A DNA stretch of 64,000 nucleotides from Clostridia bacterium (GTDB lineage Bacteria; Bacillota_A; Clostridia; Oscillospirales; CAG-272), in assembly GCA_017467205.1 (NCBI GenBank), contig JAFTSQ010000010.1, positions 1 through 64,000 on the forward strand. Direction: 5' to 3'. Under the pieces are notes generated by a model that did not search any database, was not told the origin of the DNA, and was given only the letters and a program-made list of their open reading frames with translations. Position 1 is the first letter of the stretch; each line of letters starts with the position of its first letter. Shown here one piece after another: positions 15,467 to 24,100 of this stretch. The position numbers and the translations under genes were made by a program.

Positions 15467-16870
15467 ATGTCATTTGTTCCTGCTATATGCACTCAATGCG
15501 GTGCGCAAATTGAAGTTGATAACGCGAAGGACGCAGGCATATGCTCTCATTGCGGAACGGCGTTCGTTACAGAAAAGGCTATTAAAAATTACGTTACCAA
15601 CTATAACAACACCTATAACGTGGTGGAAAACGTGACTAAAATCATTTACGGAAACGAAAAGGATGAAGGTGACGATTTTCTTAAAAGAGGTCTTGCACAT
15701 TTAAGTCTTGAAGAGTTTTCCGAGGCAGAAGACTGCTTTTCCAAAGCAATCAAGCTTTCCCCCTCGAATTTCGAATATAGGTTTTATAAATACGTTGTCC
15801 TGACCCGTAATTTTACTTATCTTCAACACCTGCTTGACGATAACGAGCAGGATTTTAAGAAAATAATACGCCTTATGCCGAGTGACGTTAAGGAAAACAC
15901 TTTTTCGCGCTACGGCTTAGATGCGACCGATGAGATATCCTGTGAGCTTTCTTTAATTGAAAGAGCTATTTCGATTATCAAAGAAAATGGGTACGTAAAT
16001 ACCGCTTTTCTGGGAAAAATCGAAAAACTCAACGAAGAGGATGGAAAACGGCTCGCACTCGCCTTATACGAAACCCTTATCAGCGTTAAGGAAATCGCTT
16101 CTACGGACTCCGCTTTTGCGCTGACGCGCAACATTTATGAAAACGATATCGGATACGCTTTTAAGGTTATAAGAAAAATTATTGCAAGTCGTTTGCCTGA
16201 GCGAGAGCTTGATTTCGTTAAGCACGCCGACCGTCTTATAAATAAGGTCGTAAACGGTGTTTTACAGCTTTGCGATTTGTCCTACGCTGAAAGGAATAAA
16301 CGCGAAAATTATTCGGAAATATCTATAAGCAACGGCATAACCTCGGTAAACGTGACAGCTCGCGCCCAAGCAGGATGCGTTTTCATTTTACCGCCTTCTG
16401 TAAAATCTTTCAAAATCTCTTTCAGCTGCACGCTAAAATTTACAGAGGGCTGCAGCGAGGAGCAAATTATCGGTCTTTTGAAAAGCGGAAGTGCTGCCGG
16501 CGGCGTATTCATATATTTCATATTGCCGAGCAACATAACGTCGCTTATATGCGATACACCGCTGACGTACGGACCGAGCATTATAAGCCCTGTCAAATTC
16601 CGTTGCTCATTAAAATATTTTCAATTTCTCTTGGTTATGGATGATTACGTCTTTTTACGCCAGAAAGAAGACGACGCTAAGGTGTATATAGATGCCTTAA
16701 AAAGACTTATGGGCGATGACTTTTTGATTGGCAAAAAAATCCTTTATAATACCCTGGGCTTGCCAAACTTCAAGCCGTACGAGTATGCCGTCAACAAAGA
16801 AAATCAAGAAAAAAAGCGAGAAGAGAGACGCAACAAGGGATTTTTTGGAAGGCTATTTGGCAAAAAATAA
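15467..16870 (+). CDS. Zinc-ribbon plus TPR cytoplasmic protein
   Basis: A 467-residue protein starting with a two-CxxC zinc ribbon (C8, C11, C26, C29: CTQCG...CSHCG), a short linker rich in Asn/Tyr/Val, then a TPR-like unit (FLKRGLAHLSLEEFSEAEDCFSKAIKLSPSN, spanning about 66-96) and a long region I do not recognise, ending in a basic tail ERRNKGFFGRLFGKK. No transmembrane segment is apparent. The zinc-ribbon followed by TPR layout is also found at the front of the large TIR protein at 21.1-24.5 kb, so the two may belong to the same functional set. Ribosome site AAGGAG. No clear terminator follows. Confidence 0.65.
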   Translation: MSFVPAICTQCGAQIEVDNAKDAGICSHCGTAFVTEKAIKNYVTNYNNTYNVVENVTKIIYGNEKDEGDDFLKRGLAHLSLEEFSEAEDCFSKAIKLSPSNFEYRFYKYVVLTRNFTYLQHLLDDNEQDFKKIIRLMPSDVKENTFSRYGLDATDEISCELSLIERAISIIKENGYVNTAFLGKIEKLNEEDGKRLALALYETLISVKEIASTDSAFALTRNIYENDIGYAFKVIRKIIASRLPERELDFVKHADRLINKVVNGVLQLCDLSYAERNKRENYSEISISNGITSVNVTARAQAGCVFILPPSVKSFKISFSCTLKFTEGCSEEQIIGLLKSGSAAGGVFIYFILPSNITSLICDTPLTYGPSIISPVKFRCSLKYFQFLLVMDDYVFLRQKEDDAKVYIDALKRLMGDDFLIGKKILYNTLGLPNFKPYEYAVNKENQEKKREERRNKGFFGRLFGKK

Positions 16871-16994
16871 TTTCACTTCTCTTGCAGCCTCCACATTTTA
16901 CAGTTTATTAAAGGATTGTTAAATATTGTTATAGTGAATAGCACGCACGGAGATACTATACTATAATCAGAAAGTTGCGAAAGGAGCATTTTGT

Positions 16995-18254
16995 ATGAAA
17001 CGGTCAAGAACTACCCTTATCGCTATTAGCCTTTTACTTATTTGTGCCATCACGCTGAATATCACCGGCTGTATGACGGTCAGCGCAGAGAATCTGATGG
17101 ACGGTGTTACGCCTGAGCGGGTTTCGGTTACTGCCGACCTTGATGGCGGTAACGCGGCACTTGCTGATTTTGCGGTACGGCTTTTCCGCGCGAGTGTTAC
17201 CGACGGTAAGAACACTCTCATCTCTCCCCTTTCGGTTATGTGCGCACTTGCAATGACTATGAACGGCGCGGAGGGCGAAACGCTCGCTGAGATGGAGGCG
17301 ACGCTCGGTATGACGAAGGATGAGGTGAACGCCTACCTTTATACCTACATTAACGCGCTTGCACAGGGTGAGAAATACAAGCTCTCGGTTGCGAACTCGA
17401 TATGGTTCACAAGTGACGAGAAATTCAGCGTTAATCAGAGCTTCTTACAAACTAATGCAAACTACTATTCAGCCGATATATACAAAGCTCCCTTTGACCG
17501 CACCACATTGCGCGACATCAATCTTTGGGTCAAGGAAAGAACCGACGGAATGATACCGAAGATACTCGATGATATTCCCGACAGTGCCGTGATGTACCTC
17601 GTTAACGCTTTGGCGTTCGAGGCGGAGTGGGCATCTGTTTACGAGAAAAATCAGGTGCGCGACGGCGTGTTTACCACCGAGGACGGCAAGACTCAAAACG
17701 TCAAAATGATGTACGACACGGTTGGCAGATATCTTGAGGATGAATACGCTACCGGCTTTATAAGGTATTACAGCGGCGCAAAATACGCCTTCGTAGCACT
17801 GCTGCCAAACGAGGACGTTTCGGTTTCGGAATATATAAGCACCCTCGACGGCGAGAGCCTTTATTCTATGCTTTCGACACCGAACTATCAAACGGTAGTA
17901 ACCTCGCTGCCGAAGTTCGAGAGCGAATACTCCCAAGAAATGAGCGACATCCTTGAAAGCCTTGGAATGACGAGCGCTTTCGACCCCAAGACAGCCGACT
18001 TCAGCGAGCTTGGCTCATCGGCGGAAGGCAACGTATTTATCTCGAGAATACTGCACAAGACCTACATCTCGGTTGGAGAAAAAGGCACGAGAGCGGGAGC
18101 GGCAACGGTAATTGAGATGGATGGCGCGGCAGCACCGGATTCTCCCGAGGAGATTAAGTACGTTTATCTTGACAGACCCTTCGTTTATATGCTAATCGAC
18201 TGCGAAACGAACACGCCGTTCTTTATCGGAACGACGATGAGCGTTGCCAACTAA
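16995..18254 (+). CDS. Serpin family lipoprotein, tandem copy 1
   Basis: A 419-residue serpin (serine or cysteine protease inhibitor acting by suicide trapping). The N-terminus is a lipoprotein signal with lipobox ITGC (C26), so the protein should be anchored outside the cell membrane. Serpin landmarks: NTLISPLSVMCALAMTMNGA, NSIWF, VNALAFEAEW, SLPKFESEY, the hinge EKGTRAGAAT (E362 as P17), and the end DRPFVYMLIDCETNTPFFIGT. Counting from the hinge puts P1-P1' at about A378-A379 in GAAAPDS, which suggests elastase-like or other small-residue proteases. Ribosome site AAGGAG. Copy 2 follows 81 bases later. Bacterial gut serpins are thought to blunt host or rival proteases. Confidence 0.92.
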   Translation: MKRSRTTLIAISLLLICAITLNITGCMTVSAENLMDGVTPERVSVTADLDGGNAALADFAVRLFRASVTDGKNTLISPLSVMCALAMTMNGAEGETLAEMEATLGMTKDEVNAYLYTYINALAQGEKYKLSVANSIWFTSDEKFSVNQSFLQTNANYYSADIYKAPFDRTTLRDINLWVKERTDGMIPKILDDIPDSAVMYLVNALAFEAEWASVYEKNQVRDGVFTTEDGKTQNVKMMYDTVGRYLEDEYATGFIRYYSGAKYAFVALLPNEDVSVSEYISTLDGESLYSMLSTPNYQTVVTSLPKFESEYSQEMSDILESLGMTSAFDPKTADFSELGSSAEGNVFISRILHKTYISVGEKGTRAGAATVIEMDGAAAPDSPEEIKYVYLDRPFVYMLIDCETNTPFFIGTTMSVAN

Positions 18255-18335
18255 AAATTGCAAAAGGTAGTATTCAGCGCGAAATTTCAATTATAACTTG
18301 TGCAGTTGCCACAGGCGACAGAAAGGAGATTTTGT

Positions 18336-19598
18336 ATGAGGCGGTCACGGTTAATGCTTTCTCTTATAAGTATTATGCTCGTCCTGTCTTTTTCCCTTCA
18401 GCTCAGCGGCTGTATGACGGTCAGCGCACAGAGCCTGATGGAGGGGATTGAGCCCGAAGAGATTTTCCCGATCGACGATATGACGGGCGGTAACGCGGCT
18501 CTTACCGATTTTGCAGTGCGGCTTTTGCGCACGAGCACGGCAGACGGCGGCGAGGTGCTCCTCTCTCCCCTTTCGATTATTTGCGCTCTTGCAATGACTA
18601 TGAACGGCGCAGAGGGCGAAACGCTCGCCGAGATGGAGAGCGCGCTCGGCTTGTCGAAGGATGAGCTTAACACCTACCTTTACACATACCTGAGCAGACG
18701 ACCGGAGAACGAAAGATACAAAATTTCGGTGGCTAACTCAATTTGGTTTACCGACGACGAGCGGTTCTCTGTTAACAAGAGCTTTTTGCAGTCGAACGCA
18801 AACTACTACTCTGCCGAGATTTACAAGACTCCGTTCAACAGGTCAACTCTTAACGACATCAATCGCTGGGTCAATGACGAAACCGACGGGATGATACCGA
18901 AAATCCTTAAAAGCATTCCCGAGGAAGCCGTTATGTATCTTGTCAACGCGCTGGCGTTTGAGGCAACGTGGGAGTCTACTTACGAGGAAGACCAAGTGCG
19001 AAACGGCACTTTCACGACCGAGGACGGCACCACAGAGAATGTCAAAATGATGTATGACGAGGCTTATTCCTACCTTGAGGACGAGTACGCAACCGGTTTT
19101 ATAAGATATTACAAGCAAAAAAGGTACGCCTTTGTGGCAATGCTGCCTAATGAGGGTGTGTCCGTTGCGGAATATATCGGAACGCTTGACGGTGAGAGCC
19201 TTCACGAAATGCTTTCAAACCCCTCTCGCGAAACGGTAAAAACAGCTATACCGAAGTTTGACGGCGAATATTCGGCGGATTTATCGGGGCTACTGAAATC
19301 CCTTGGTATGACGAGCGCCTTTGACCCCGATTTTGCCGAGTTCGGAGGCATTGGCTCTTACGACGTTGACGGAAATATATATATCTCGACGGTGCTTCAC
19401 AAGACCTTTATATCGGTAAGCGAGCGCGGAACGCGCGCCGGTGCTGCTACGTCCGTCGGGATGGCGGGCAACGCCGCAGGCGCTCCGCCCAGAGAGCCGA
19501 AGAAAGTTTATCTTGACAGACCGTTTGTTTATATGCTAATCGACTGCGAAACGAACACGCCGTTCTTTATCGGAACGACGATGAGCGTGAAAAATTAA
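18336..19598 (+). CDS. Serpin family lipoprotein, tandem copy 2
   Basis: A 420-residue paralog of the preceding gene, with the same lipoprotein signal layout (lipobox LSGC) and the same serpin landmarks (SPLSIICALAMTMNGA, NSIWFTDDERFSVN, VNALAFEATW, IPKFDGEY, DRPFVYMLIDCETNTPFFIGT). The start at 18336 follows AAAGGAG; a further in-frame ATG upstream lacks a ribosome site and would bury the signal peptide. The hinge ERGTRAGAAT (E363 as P17) puts P1-P1' at about N379-A380. The reactive loop (SVGMAGNAAGAPPREPK) differs clearly from copy 1 while flanking blocks are nearly the same, so the two probably trap different proteases. A terminator follows 18 bases after the stop. Confidence 0.92.
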   Translation: MRRSRLMLSLISIMLVLSFSLQLSGCMTVSAQSLMEGIEPEEIFPIDDMTGGNAALTDFAVRLLRTSTADGGEVLLSPLSIICALAMTMNGAEGETLAEMESALGLSKDELNTYLYTYLSRRPENERYKISVANSIWFTDDERFSVNKSFLQSNANYYSAEIYKTPFNRSTLNDINRWVNDETDGMIPKILKSIPEEAVMYLVNALAFEATWESTYEEDQVRNGTFTTEDGTTENVKMMYDEAYSYLEDEYATGFIRYYKQKRYAFVAMLPNEGVSVAEYIGTLDGESLHEMLSNPSRETVKTAIPKFDGEYSADLSGLLKSLGMTSAFDPDFAEFGGIGSYDVDGNIYISTVLHKTFISVSERGTRAGAATSVGMAGNAAGAPPREPKKVYLDRPFVYMLIDCETNTPFFIGTTMSVKN

Positions 19599-19616
19599 GC
19601 TTTAGCTTATAATAGC

Positions 19617-19651
19617 AAAAAGGAACAGACCGCGTCTGTTCCTTTTTTTAT
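19617..19651. terminator. Bidirectional terminator between convergent genes
   Basis: AAAAAGGAACAGAC-CGC-GTCTGTTCCTTTTT with T7. It ends the serpin pair on the plus strand and the minus-strand gene stopping at 19651. Confidence 0.9.
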
Positions 19652-20346
19652 TACTGTTTTTTGCTAACCGTGTGGTAGAAAATTCTTTTTACATCCGCGC
19701 TTGAAAGGTAGGGATAGAATGTGTCGATATCAATATTTGCATACCTACCGTCTATATATCCGTCGACCACGGCGGTAAGGCATTCGCGACTTACGAACGG
19801 AACTATCTCGGAGGGAACGAGCTTCTTGTTCCCCGCCTCAATAGCAATGAGGAAGAGGGCGTCGCAATCCTTTGCTGATAGGAACGGGAGCATTGCCTGA
19901 ACGTCAAGTTCGCGGATAGCGTCGCTATCATTCATCAGTTCTTCGAGAACCTCGTGGATATCATCCTCGTCCATATACGGCATCATTTTCAAGACCTTTG
20001 CGCATTTGGATTTAGGGTTGGAGGACTGCTGGTTGAAGAAGGTGCTCACGTTATCGAACATTGCCTTTGAGCGCTCGACAACGTCGTTCATTAAAACGCC
20101 CGCGTCACGACCGAGCTTATCGCAGAATTTTTTGACGTTTTCGCCAAAGCGTGCAGGAGCTTCACCCTCTTCGGCGCTCGCGGTATTTTCGTCGGTTTCA
20201 CTCGATTCGCTTGCTTCTGCCTTGTTTTTTTCATCCTTTTCTACAAATTCAGCTTCTATCACCGTTGCATCCGCGGCTATGTTTTCGTTGTTTTCGATTT
20301 TTTCGTAGTATTCCTTGCCGTCTACTGTAACCTTAACGAATTTCAT
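19651..20346 (-). CDS. Hypothetical acidic protein downstream of an XRE regulator
   Basis: A 231-residue protein I do not recognise. It starts MKFVKVTVDGKEYYEKIENN, has a very acidic, low-complexity region (about 30-70, rich in E, A, S), then a helical region with FCDKLGRDAGVLMNDVVERS and a C-terminal half rich in the repeated idea of MPYMDEDDIHEVLEELM / MLPFLSAKDCDALFLIAIE / VPFVSRECLTAVVDGYI / YPYLSSADVKRIFYH. These four blocks look like degenerate helical repeats of about 35 residues (P-[FY]-[LVM]-[SD]...). The ATG overlaps the stop of the regulator gene (ATGA) and has a perfect GGAGGAG, so it is coupled to it and probably controlled by it. No membrane segment. Confidence 0.65.
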   Translation of the reverse strand: MKFVKVTVDGKEYYEKIENNENIAADATVIEAEFVEKDEKNKAEASESSETDENTASAEEGEAPARFGENVKKFCDKLGRDAGVLMNDVVERSKAMFDNVSTFFNQQSSNPKSKCAKVLKMMPYMDEDDIHEVLEELMNDSDAIRELDVQAMLPFLSAKDCDALFLIAIEAGNKKLVPSEIVPFVSRECLTAVVDGYIDGRYANIDIDTFYPYLSSADVKRIFYHTVSKKQ

Positions 20347-20792
20347 ATTTCTCCTCCTAAAAATCTCTGTTCGGACGGTGTGAGCTTCACCCACAATTCA
20401 CCCCTGTCAACCGCGAGCTCACCGTCCTTGATGCTCCTCAAGATATATATACGCTCAATGGGTGAAAATTGATAAAATACGTCCGAAAGCTTTACGTCAA
20501 GCTTGCCCTCTGCCACCATTTTGACGATATAATCCCGAGTGTGACCTCGGAAGATATCCTCGGGGTCTATATCCGGCGGCTCTACGCCGAGGCACAGTAT
20601 CTCGTCTATCGACACCGAGAAAAGCCGCGACACCTCTACGAGCAAATCAATCGAGGGGATAGAGCTGCCGTTTTCCCATTTCGAGAGGGCTTGGCGAGTT
20701 ATGTAAAGGCGAGAGGCGAGCTCTTCCTGCGAGAGCCCTTGCGAGCGCCGCAGCTCGCATATTTTCGCGCCTATTCTGACCATATCGAGCAT
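20343..20792 (-). CDS. XRE-family transcriptional regulator
   Basis: A 149-residue regulator with an N-terminal Cro/CI-type helix-turn-helix (about 8-62: KICELRRSQGLSQEELASRL, TRQALSKWENGSSIPSIDLL) and a C-terminal part of unknown kind (from about 75) with YQFSPIERIYILRSIKDGEL. It is the first gene of a two-gene unit with the acidic repeat protein. Ribosome site AAAGGAG and a near-consensus promoter precede it. Autoregulation is likely for this type, but no obvious operator palindrome is seen. Confidence 0.88.
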   Translation of the reverse strand: MLDMVRIGAKICELRRSQGLSQEELASRLYITRQALSKWENGSSIPSIDLLVEVSRLFSVSIDEILCLGVEPPDIDPEDIFRGHTRDYIVKMVAEGKLDVKLSDVFYQFSPIERIYILRSIKDGELAVDRGELWVKLTPSEQRFLGGEI

Positions 20793-20816
20793 AGCTATAT
20801 CTCCTTTCTTGATTAT

Positions 20817-20845
20817 ATTATAGAAGTTTTTTGTTTATGCGTCAA
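20817..20845 (-). promoter_or_regulatory. Promoter of the XRE regulator unit
   Basis: Minus-strand TTGACG (20845-20840), 17-base spacer, TATAAT (20822-20817). Confidence 0.8.
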
Positions 20846-20876
20846 GCAACCGTTAGTTGCGCAAAAGAGATGGTGC

Positions 20877-21094
20877 ATTTGGGCGCAACCGAAAATGACT
20901 GAAAAATGACAAAGAAGTTCAAAAACCGCAAAGAGCTGAAACTATGTGTCATAAGGTTGAAATTCTGCGAATTTCTCCTTCAAATTAAAGTCATTTTCTA
21001 TTCGCGTTTCCCTCCCTCGACATATTCATATATGCCTCGCGGTCGGGAGAACCCGAATTTCCGTTCCAAATCCCCCTATCCCTTTATCGCATTC
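20877..21094 (-). repeat. Degenerate dispersed intergenic element, copy B
   Basis: The left end ATTTGGGCGCAACCGAA matches 2135-2151 (one difference) and the right part matches copy A: TTCTA..CGCGTTT, CTCGACATA, GCCTCGCGGTCG, CGTTCCAAATCCCC. It also shares AAGGTTGAAA...TTTC..CTTC around a 7-bp hairpin: GAAATTC-TGC-GAATTTC here, GAAAACC-TAT-GGTTTTC in copy A. Two further hairpins, CATAT-TCAT-ATATG and TCGGG-AGAA-CCCGA, take the places of differently sequenced stems in A. Read on the minus strand it follows the TIR gene. The gap 20793-21141 has no convincing gene. Confidence 0.6.
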
Positions 21095-21096
21095 GG

Positions 21097-21137
21097 GGGT
21101 AGCTAAAGTTTTGCAACTTGAGCTACCCCCTCTTTTG
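21097..21137. terminator. Terminator hairpin 3' of the TIR gene
   Basis: GGGGGTAGCT...AAGTTTTGCAACTTGAGCTACCCCC; a similar hairpin (GAGGGTAGCTCAAGTT...) stands at 49347-49386, also next to a copy of the dispersed element. Confidence 0.75.
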
Positions 21138-21141
21138 TGAG

Positions 21142-24100
21142 TTAGTCTATATCGCTTTCACAACCAACAACCTCGCCGCCGTGGTTATAGCCGCAGATGC
21201 CGCCAAGCTCGGGAGCTTTGTTCGTATATGTACTATCGTAATCCTGCGTATAGGTTATTCCGTAGTCTTCGTCGGTGGCGTTCACTCGCTTGAATGATGA
21301 GTCTTCAATTTTTCCGACATTCAGTCCGACGATGCCACCAAGGCAAGAATATTCGTGAGGATCGTGCCAGGTGGTAGCGTGCACGGTTTTTGCGTTTACC
21401 GAGCAGTCTAAAAGATGGCAATTTGTGACCGTTCCGTAGTTTCTTCCTACAAGCACGCCTATCTTTGAATGCCCTGCGTTTTCAACGTCTAAGCTACAGT
21501 TCTCAAGTGTCAGGTTGCGTATAACGCCGCCTTCTGCAAGAGTAGTAAACAAGCCGACGTAATAGGTGAAATAATTATACCTGTCGTATCTCAACTCAAG
21601 ATTGTAGTCAATATTTTTTATCGTGTGTCCGTTGCCGTCGAAGGTTTTGCCGTAGCCTATAAAGGTTGCCCAGGTCGAAGAAAATCTGCCGCCGAAGTCA
21701 AGGTCGGATGCGAGGGTGTAATTTCTTTCGGCTGCTGACGGGATATTCGGTATCAGCTCAAACTCATCGACCGAGCTGACGTAGACGGTTTCGGGAACGG
21801 AATTGTAGGCATACACGAGCGAGAAGATAACGAGGGCGAAGAAGAGGACGAATAGAGCCGCCTCAAGATAGAAGGTTTTTCTATGCTCGTCGTACTTCGA
21901 TTTCGCGGCGGAAAGGAATGCCCCGACAGCAAGCCCTGCAAGAGAGAGGGCTATCAGAACATACCAGCCGATCCCCCACGACTTCAAGAAGCTTGCAATT
22001 GCAAAGGCGTTCCCTGCTATGAAGAAAGCAAAGAAGGTGGGAACAGCGCCGAGGATAGCTATCAGGACGCCGTAGAGGATCGAAAGCGACTTTTGCGAAT
22101 TGAAGCTATCGCCCTCAAGCACCTTGGCTGTAAGCGCCTCTGCGGTAAGCACGGAGCTTTGATAATCCGTGCCTGCGAGCGCGCGCTTTTCACTCTCGGT
22201 CATACGGTAAGTGCCGTTATAGACCGCGGTATAGTGCTCAAGCAGTCTTCCCGATGCGCAGTTGCGCGCGTTCAGGAATTCGCGCTTCGTTAAGAGATTT
22301 TTATTGTTTTTTGCAAGCTCCTCGTCGTCTGCCGCCTTCATCGTGCACTTGAGAAGTCCCCAATGCGCGCGAGGATTTTCGGTATTATAATGAAGAAGCT
22401 CGTCAAAGTAAATTCTGGCGAGGTCAAAGCGCTTTGCGTAAAGATATGCGTTAGCGCACCTTTCCGCAAACTCCTCTGCGGACTCTTGGAGTCCAAGCTG
22501 AACGTAGCAGTTAATAACCGTGTCGACGAAGGGGCGAGAGGCGTTCGAGTTATTTCTCACCTGATGAAGAACTACCGCCTCGATTCTTTCCGTATATCGC
22601 TTATCGGCATCGTCACCGTCGCCGGCGCAGATATAGATTCTCTCGATTATCTCGTCAAGGTCGAGCTTGTCGGGAGTTTTGCTTGCGGAATCGTCGTTTG
22701 GATTCGGGGATATGGTGAAGCTCTTTTTCGTCAGGTCGTACGCGCCGACGCGAGCGGAGAGCAGACCGTAATAATAGGACGCGCGCTTGCCTGCCGACGC
22801 TAAAAGCTCGTAGTATTTTCTCGCGCTCTTAAAGTCGCCGACGCCGAGCATAAGATTGGCGTGATTTTCGATAACCGAGAGGTTATAGTCCATATTCTCC
22901 TCGAAGAAGAACCTCTTCATCTCGCCTATTACCTCGTCGCACTTTGAGTACTTACGCACCTTTGCGAACTCGGCTACGATGCCCTGCATATTTTCAACGA
23001 GCATCCTTGCGCGCTCCGCGTCGGAATACCTCGCAAGAGTCGGAAGGAATTTCTTATAGGACTCCCATTCAGCCGATTTTTTAACTACGCCTATGAGCGT
23101 TTCGACCGCTTCCCAGGCAAAATCGGAATCGATAGCGTGCTCTATTGCCGCCTCAAAGTCGGAAAGAGTCTTTTTATTTATCTTTGCGGGGTCGATATTC
23201 GCGTTTGAAGGGTGACCGCCGCGGCGCATCTGACTGAAATCCTGTGCGGCAAAGCGGGCGTATGCGTTCTCATCGCGACTTTTGCCCTTAGGAGCTGCCA
23301 TAACGGTGGAGAGGAATCTGCCGAAATACGCCTTTGCGCTATCCGGATGATTTGAAATTATTCCGGAATAGATGAGCTCTGCGTCGGCAAACTTTCCGGC
23401 GTTCATCGACTGCTGCGCGAATTCGAGCTCGCGCTCCTCGCTTGCCGATATTTCTATCTTGTTATGGTGCTTGCCGGTTATCTTAATCCGCTCAACGTCG
23501 CTGCCGAAGCCTATTTTCGCACTGTCGGTCGCGAAATTGCGGGAAATCTTTTTTTCGCTGATATGAGATTTGATTCCTCGGCTTGTTTTTACGAAGGAAA
23601 GCTTGGCCGAGAGCTCTTCAAGGTAGGAGCTTTTGAACATATCGACCGAGGGTAGCTGAATCTCGCGAAGCGCGGGCGGCAGCTTGGGCATATTGCCGAT
23701 GTAGGCAAGGATAAGAGAATCCTTGCGCTTAATGCCCTTCTCGGTGAAATATCTGTACCTGCGCCACTCGTTTGCAACCCAGCTCGATTCTATATGCTGT
23801 GCCGTCGTTCCGACGAGTACCATAGCCTGCGCGCTCTGGAGCGCCTTGAGGATTCTCGGCTCGTACTTCTCGCCTGCGATGCCGGTATCCGAGCCAATGG
23901 ACACGGGCGAGAAGAAGACCCTATACCTATCCTTTAAGGATTGGTATATTTCCTCAGCCTTTTTATAATCGTCGGTATCTACCGTTCTCTCTCTTCCCTC
24001 CGAGTCAGTAACCACCTCACTCTTTTTGAAGGAAATGAAGATATCGTAGGAGTTCTCCTTCGATACGAGGTCGAAGAACTCCGAAAGGAGCTTATCGAGC

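Noticed and set aside
20906..21106. A 66-residue plus-strand frame in the 20.8-21.1 kb gap
   Set aside because: No ribosome site; it lies within the dispersed structured element and has no family features.
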